Assembly (NCBI RefSeq): GCF_010685995.1
Contig: NZ_JAAGWK010000008.1
Span: forward strand, 1 to 64,000
Source: Goekera deserti
GTDB lineage: Bacteria; Actinomycetota; Actinomycetes; Mycobacteriales; Geodermatophilaceae
DNA: 64,000 nucleotides
Direction of reading: 5' to 3'
Within the stretch, counting starts at the first letter, position 1; every line of letters starts with the position of its first letter. Positions 59,789 through 64,000 of this stretch are shown here, in pieces. The notes beneath the pieces are model-generated. The model saw only the letters and a list, made by a program, of their open reading frames with translations. It was not told where the DNA came from and ran no database searches. Position numbers and translations under genes: made by a program.

Positions 59789-61342
59789 TCAGAAGGCCAG
59801 CGCCGTCCCCGGGTCGTGCAGCAGGGCGCCGACGTCGGCGAGGAAGCGGGAGCCCAGCTCGCCGTCGACGATGCGGTGGTCGAAGGACAGCGCCAGCTGC
59901 GTCACCTGCCGGACGGCGATCTTCCCCCTGTGCACCCACGGCATCTCGCGCACCGCGCCGAAGGCGAGGATCACCGACTCGCCGGGGTTGAGGATCGGCG
60001 TGCCGGTGTCGACGCCGAACACGCCGACGTTGGTGATCGTCATGGTGCCGCCGGTCATGTCCGCCGGCGCCGTCCGCCCGGCCCGCGCGGTCGCGGTGAG
60101 GTCGGCCAGCGCGCCGGCCAGCCCGGCCAGGGGCAGCGAGCCGGCGTCCTTGATGTTCGGCACGACCAGCCCCCGCGGCGTGGCGGCCGCGATGCCCAGG
60201 TTGACCTGCCCGTGCACCACGATCTCCTGCGCCGCCTCGTCCCAGGAGCTGTTCACCATCGGGTGCCGCCGGGCCGCGAGCAGCACCGCCCTGGCCACGA
60301 ACAGCAGCGGGCTGACCTTCACGCCGGCGAGCTCGGGCCGGGCGGCCAGCCGGGTGCGCAGCTTCATCGTGCGGGTGACGTCCACGGTGAGGAACTCGGT
60401 GACGTGCGGTGCGGTGAACGCGCTGGCCACCATCGCCGCAGCCGTGTGCTTGCGCACGCCCTTGACCGGGATCCGCTGCTCCCCCGCCGTCCCCCGGACG
60501 ACCGCACCCTCCTGACGTGAGCCCGGAGAAGTCAGGGGTGACGACGGCGACGACGAGGACGGCGCGGTGGCGGCGTCGACGTCCTCGCGGGTGATCACCC
60601 CGCCGGGGCCGGAACCGGTCAGGGTGGCGAGGTCGACGCCGAGGTCCTTGGCGTACTTGCGCACCGGCGGCTTGGCCAGCGGGCGCGGGGCGCCCCGGCC
60701 GGGGGCGGCCCGGCGGGAGGTGGGGGCCAGCTCGTCGCGGGCGTTGGCCTCGGTCTGCCGGCCCACCTCCAGCCCGCCGTGCCGGACCGGCTTGACGGTC
60801 ATGTCCGGCGCGGTGGCCAGCAGGGGGGCGCGCTGGGGCTGGTCGGGCAGCAGCGCGGGCTTCTCGGCCACGCCGGTGCCGTAGTCGGCGCCGGGCAGCA
60901 CCTGCGGGGCGGTGGCCCGGGCTGCGGCGGCCGACCCGGTGACCCGGGGACGCCGCTTGGCCTCGGTGTTCCGGGGGCCGTAGCCGACCAGCACCGAGGT
61001 GCGGCCACCCGGCGCGGGGCCACCGATCAGGCCGGCCTCGACCTCCGGTTCGTCGCCGGCCGCAGGGTCGGGCACCGGGGCGACATCGACCTTCCCGCCG
61101 CTGGTGTCGATGGTGATGATCGGCGAGCCGACGTCGACCGTCGTCCCCACCTCGTAGAGCAGCTCGGTGACCGTGCCGGCGAACGGGGAGGGCAGCTCGA
61201 CGGCGGCCTTCGCCGTCTCCACCTCGCACAGCGGCTGGTTGACCACCACGGTGTCGCCGACGGCGACGAGCCACTGGAGGATCTCGCCCTCGGTGAGGCC
61301 CTCCCCGACGTCCGGGAGCCTGAACTGGCGCAGCGATGTCAT
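59789..61342 (-). CDS. bkdC: 2-Oxoacid dehydrogenase E2 (branched-chain type)
   Basis: The 517-residue acyltransferase has one lipoyl domain (EVETAKAAVELPSPF, lipoyl Lys near residue 45), a peripheral-subunit-binding domain (PPVRKYAKDLGVDLATLTGSGPGG) and the catalytic domain with the His-x-x-x-Asp motif SFDHRIVDGELGSRF. With E1alpha and E1beta upstream it makes branched-chain acyl-CoA for fatty-acid synthesis or Val/Leu/Ile catabolism. The linker between 75 and 215 is long and Pro/Ala-rich. Confidence 0.92.
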   Translation of the reverse strand: MTSLRQFRLPDVGEGLTEGEILQWLVAVGDTVVVNQPLCEVETAKAAVELPSPFAGTVTELLYEVGTTVDVGSPIITIDTSGGKVDVAPVPDPAAGDEPEVEAGLIGGPAPGGRTSVLVGYGPRNTEAKRRPRVTGSAAAARATAPQVLPGADYGTGVAEKPALLPDQPQRAPLLATAPDMTVKPVRHGGLEVGRQTEANARDELAPTSRRAAPGRGAPRPLAKPPVRKYAKDLGVDLATLTGSGPGGVITREDVDAATAPSSSSPSSPLTSPGSRQEGAVVRGTAGEQRIPVKGVRKHTAAAMVASAFTAPHVTEFLTVDVTRTMKLRTRLAARPELAGVKVSPLLFVARAVLLAARRHPMVNSSWDEAAQEIVVHGQVNLGIAAATPRGLVVPNIKDAGSLPLAGLAGALADLTATARAGRTAPADMTGGTMTITNVGVFGVDTGTPILNPGESVILAFGAVREMPWVHRGKIAVRQVTQLALSFDHRIVDGELGSRFLADVGALLHDPGTALAF

Positions 61343-61346
61343 GGCG

Positions 61347-62321
61347 TCAGAACCCCATCGACCGGTCGACGGCGTCCAGGACGCGGTCGAGGTCGGGGAG
61401 GTAGTCCTCCTCCAGCTTCGAGGGTGGGTAGGGGGTGTCGTAGCCGCCGACGCGCAGCACCGGGGCCTCCAGGGAGTGGAAGCAGGTCTCGGTGACCCGG
61501 GCGGCGATCTCCGCGCCGAGCCCCAGGGTGGTGGGGGCCTCGTGCACGACCACGCAGCGGCCGGTGCGGCGCACGGACTCGTAGACGGCGTCCAGGTCCA
61601 GCGGGGACAGGGTGCGCAGGTCGACGACCTCGATCGAGCGGCCCTCGTCCTCGGCCGCGGTGGCGGCCTGCAGCGCCGTCTTCACCATCGGCCCGTAGGC
61701 CAGCAGGGTGAGGTCGTCACCGGCGCGCAGCACCCGGGAGCGGAACAGCGGGTCGGGCGTGGCGTCGGTGTCGACGTCGGCCTTCTCCCAGTAGCGCCGC
61801 TTGGGCTCCAGGAACACGATCGGGTCGGGGCTGGCGATGGCCTGCTGGATGCCGAAGTAGGCGTCGGCCGGGGTGGCCACGGCGACGACCTTGAGGCCCG
61901 CGGTGTGCGCGAAGTAGGCCTCCGGGCTCTCGCTGTGGTGCTCGACCGCCCCGATGCCGCCGCCGAAGGGGATGCGGATGACGATCGGCATCGGCAGCCG
62001 GCCCCGGGAGCGGGCGTGGATCTTGGCGACCTGGGTGACGATCTGGTTGTAGGCGGGGAACACGAACCCGTCGAACTGGATCTCGCACACCGGCCGGTAG
62101 CCGCGCATCGCCAGGCCCACCGCGGTGCCCAGGATGCCGGCCTCGGCCAGCGGGGTGTCCACGACGCGGTCCTCGCCGAAGTCCTTCTGCAGACCGTCGG
62201 TGATCCGGAAGACACCGCCGAGCTTGCCGATGTCCTCCCCCATGAGCACGACCTTCGGGTCGTCCTCCATGGCCTTGCGCAGGCCCATGTTCAGGGCCTT
62301 GCCCAGGGTCAGCGTGGTCAC
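61347..62321 (-). CDS. bkdB: 2-Oxoacid dehydrogenase E1 beta
   Basis: The 324-residue protein starts MTTLTLGKALNMGLRKAMED and shows VVLMGEDIGKLGGVF, DTPLAEAGILGTAVGLAMRG and RIPFGGGIGAVEHHSESPEAY, the transketolase-like thiamine-site features of E1beta. It overlaps the E1alpha gene by 4 nt and lies 4 nt before E2. Confidence 0.94.
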   Translation of the reverse strand: MTTLTLGKALNMGLRKAMEDDPKVVLMGEDIGKLGGVFRITDGLQKDFGEDRVVDTPLAEAGILGTAVGLAMRGYRPVCEIQFDGFVFPAYNQIVTQVAKIHARSRGRLPMPIVIRIPFGGGIGAVEHHSESPEAYFAHTAGLKVVAVATPADAYFGIQQAIASPDPIVFLEPKRRYWEKADVDTDATPDPLFRSRVLRAGDDLTLLAYGPMVKTALQAATAAEDEGRSIEVVDLRTLSPLDLDAVYESVRRTGRCVVVHEAPTTLGLGAEIAARVTETCFHSLEAPVLRVGGYDTPYPPSKLEEDYLPDLDRVLDAVDRSMGF

Positions 62322-63466
62322 TTCTCCCCCTCGAAGCTGGCGTGGTAGGCCACGAACTCGGCCCGCTGGCGCTCCAGGTCGGGGGTCTGCTCGGCGTAGA
62401 CGTGGTCGAAGATCTCGGTGCCGGCCGGGTCGGTCATCTCCAGCGTCCCGGTGCGGATGCGCACGGCGAGCTCGTCACCCTCGGCGTCCACGGCGTCGAA
62501 GAAGGCGGCGTCGGCGATGCCCGCGCGGGCCAGGTGCGCCTTGAGCCGGGCGATCGGGTCGCGCAGCTTCCACTCCTCCAGCTCGCTGGCCATGCGGTAG
62601 CGGGTGGGGTCGTCGGACGTGGTGTGCGCGCCCATCCGGTAGGTGAACGCCTCGATGAACGTGGGCCCGGAGCCCTCCCGGGCCCGGGCGAGCGCGGCCC
62701 GGGTCACCGCGAGGACGGCGAGGACGTCGTTGCCGTCGACCCGGACGCCGGGGAAGCCGAAGCCCGACGCCCGCTGGTAGAGCGGCACCCGGGACTGGCG
62801 CTCGATCGGCACGCTGATCGCGTACTGGTTGTTCTGGCAGAAGAAGACCACCGGCGCGGACAGCGACGCGGCCCAGATCAGCGCCTCGTTCACCTCGCCC
62901 TGGCTGGTGGCGCCGTCGCCGAGGAAGGCCAGCGCGGCGGCGTCGGCGCCGTCGCGCTGCAGGCCCATGGCGTAGCCGGTGGCGTGCAGGGTCTGCGCGC
63001 CGATGACCACCGTGTAGAGGTTCACGCCGGTGGCGACGGGGTCCCAGCCGCCCATGTCGTTGCCGCGGAACAGGCTCATCACGTGCAGCGGGTCGACGCC
63101 GCGGGTCCAGGCGACGCCGTGCTCCCGATAGGTCGGGAAGGCCATGTCGTCCGGCGCCAGCGCCCGGCCGGCGCCGACCTGCGCGGCCTCCTGACCCAGC
63201 AGGGATGCCCAGATGCCGAGCTCGCCCTGCCGCTGCAGCGCGGTGGCCTCGACGTCCCAGCGGCGCACCAGGGCGAGGTCGCGGTACAGCGAGCGCAGTT
63301 CCTCGTCGGTGACGTCGATGGCGTAGTCGGGGTGCTCGACCCGCTCGCCCTCCGGGGTCAGCAGCTGGACGAACTCCGGGCCGCTGTCGGGCTGCTCGGG
63401 CAGGTGCGGCGCCCCGGTGCCGGGCACCGGGTCGACCACCTCGGTGGCGTGCTCCAACGCGGTCAC
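62318..63466 (-). CDS. bkdA: 2-Oxoacid dehydrogenase E1 alpha
   Basis: The 382-residue protein carries the thiamine-diphosphate motif FLGDGATSQGEVNEALIWAA, then PVVFFCQNNQYAISVP, and the phosphoserine-loop-like YRMGAHTTSDDPTRYR. GTG 63466 was chosen (GGGAG 7 nt upstream) over the longer frame to 63553. It heads the E1alpha-E1beta-E2 operon. No dedicated E3 gene is in the window. Confidence 0.94.
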   Translation of the reverse strand: MTALEHATEVVDPVPGTGAPHLPEQPDSGPEFVQLLTPEGERVEHPDYAIDVTDEELRSLYRDLALVRRWDVEATALQRQGELGIWASLLGQEAAQVGAGRALAPDDMAFPTYREHGVAWTRGVDPLHVMSLFRGNDMGGWDPVATGVNLYTVVIGAQTLHATGYAMGLQRDGADAAALAFLGDGATSQGEVNEALIWAASLSAPVVFFCQNNQYAISVPIERQSRVPLYQRASGFGFPGVRVDGNDVLAVLAVTRAALARAREGSGPTFIEAFTYRMGAHTTSDDPTRYRMASELEEWKLRDPIARLKAHLARAGIADAAFFDAVDAEGDELAVRIRTGTLEMTDPAGTEIFDHVYAEQTPDLERQRAEFVAYHASFEGEK

Positions 63467-63672
63467 GGCTGGCTCCCTACCTCTGGTGTGCTGCCCGGGG
63501 TCGCCGGTGAGCACGGTCAGACGGACGTCGACGCCGGGTGTGGCGCCACTCACATGGTGCCACGCTCAGCGCACCGGAGCAGACCACTCCGCCACTTTCT
63601 GCGCAACACCCGCCGTCCAGAGTGAGCACAGAGATCAGTCCGGGCGGTTTATGGCGTGGCACACTGAGCAGC

Positions 63673-64000
63673 GTGCCCGCTGTCGACGCCACCGACGCCC
63701 GACTGCTGCTCGCGCTGTCCGCCGACCCGCGCGCCACGGTGCTGGCCCTGTCCCAGCAGCTCGGGCTGGCCCGCAACACCGTGCAGGCGCGGCTCGGCCG
63801 GCTGGAGACCAGCGGCGTGCTCGACCCGTTCGAGCGCCGCGTGCGCCCGGAGGCGCTGGGGTACCCGCTGGGCGCCTACGTCACCGTGACCGTGGTGCAG
63901 CGCAGCCTGGCCGACGTCAGCGCCGCGCTGGCCGACATCCCCGAGGTGCTCGAGGTGACCGGGCTGTCCGGCGTCGCCGACCTGCTCGTGCAGGTGGTCG
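63673..64000 (+). CDS. Lrp/AsnC-family regulator, 3'-truncated by the window
   Basis: The visible 109 residues show an AsnC-type helix-turn-helix (ALSADPRATVLALSQQLGL, ARNTVQARLGRLETSGVL) and the start of the RAM ligand domain (GAYVTVTVVQRSLADVSAAL, VLEVTGLSGVADLLVQVV). GTG 63673 follows a 206-nt gap from E1alpha, to which it is divergent. By analogy with BkdR it probably controls the 2-oxoacid dehydrogenase operon in response to branched-chain amino acids. The C-terminus is beyond the window. Confidence 0.9.
   Translation, partial: MPAVDATDARLLLALSADPRATVLALSQQLGLARNTVQARLGRLETSGVLDPFERRVRPEALGYPLGAYVTVTVVQRSLADVSAALADIPEVLEVTGLSGVADLLVQVV

Overview
The window is very GC-rich (roughly 70-75% by eye), with GTG starts, ATGA/GTGA gene overlaps, an HspR/HAIR-controlled dnaK operon, a mycobacterial-type EtfD/FadE5 pair and a DUF3140-type protein. 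This points to a high-GC actinobacterium, most likely a member of the Geodermatophilaceae (Blastococcus/Modestobacter/Geodermatophilus type). That placement is inference; no rRNA gene is present. The window looks chromosomal. I see no insertion sequence, integrase, phage gene or CRISPR array. One tRNA, Gly(CCC), lies at 36322-36392.

Layout. 1-2.7 kb: a gene pair for a probable secreted or type-VII-associated protein. 2.7-9.7 kb: two-carbon metabolism, with an IclR regulator divergent from malate synthase aceB, then glcDEF (glycolate/lactate oxidase), then a relic that looks like the C-terminus of a lactate permease. 9.75-14.7 kb: a MarR regulator and the chaperone operon dnaK-grpE-dnaJ-hspR behind a HAIR-like operator. 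15-17.4 kb: an EtfD-like membrane Fe-S reductase linking beta-oxidation to respiration. 17.4-26.6 kb: the most novel region (below). 26.7-31.5 kb: a membrane protein, a DUF389 protein, an MFS transporter, dcd and an aminoglycoside-phosphotransferase-like protein. 31.6-34.7 kb: an OmpR-type two-component system flanked by two small secreted proteins with acidic tails. 34.8-46.4 kb: metabolic and regulatory genes including an NCS1 permease with a zinc-finger-like tail, a type III PKS plus methyltransferase, two TetR regulators, OsmC, a beta-carbonic anhydrase pseudogene and FadE5. 46.4-50.1 kb: an ABC exporter with a DesK/DesR-like two-component system. 50.3-52.7 kb: a GntP permease and a PtpB-like phosphatase. 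53.3-59.7 kb: the fructose PTS (ptsI divergent from fruR-fruK-fruA-ptsH). 59.8-64 kb: a branched-chain 2-oxoacid dehydrogenase operon (E1alpha-E1beta-E2) with a divergent Lrp-type regulator cut by the window end.

The candidate new system is 18384-26634. Two adjacent genes encode paralogous 64- and 69-residue peptides. Each has a conserved MLL(D/N)KVNAEP start and a Gly/Ala-rich hydrophobic C-terminus. A strong hairpin separates them from a tightly coupled operon: an SdpB/HTTM-like membrane protein, an alpha/beta hydrolase, an SdpA-like protein with a WRFFAPNP motif, a methyltransferase, a two-helix membrane peptide, an ABC exporter, a 50-residue protein and an M23 peptidase. A LuxR-type regulator and a further small membrane peptide with a Cys-x-x-Cys tail follow. 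The 16-nt sequence GTGTCCGGATCCGGAC occurs before the first peptide gene and again before the last small gene, so the region probably forms one regulon. A second, closely similar M23 peptidase gene lies just upstream. I read this as an SDP-like (SdpA/SdpB-dependent) exported peptide or bacteriocin cluster; function is inferred.

A second cross-locus signal is TTAC-N6-GTAA: one copy before the etfD homologue and two tandem copies 29 kb away before fadE5. This suggests one repressor controls both the dehydrogenase and its electron outlet. A third is 11-bp-phased CTCATCC boxes or GATGAG/CTCATC palindromes near the OmpR-type two-component system and its flanking genes.
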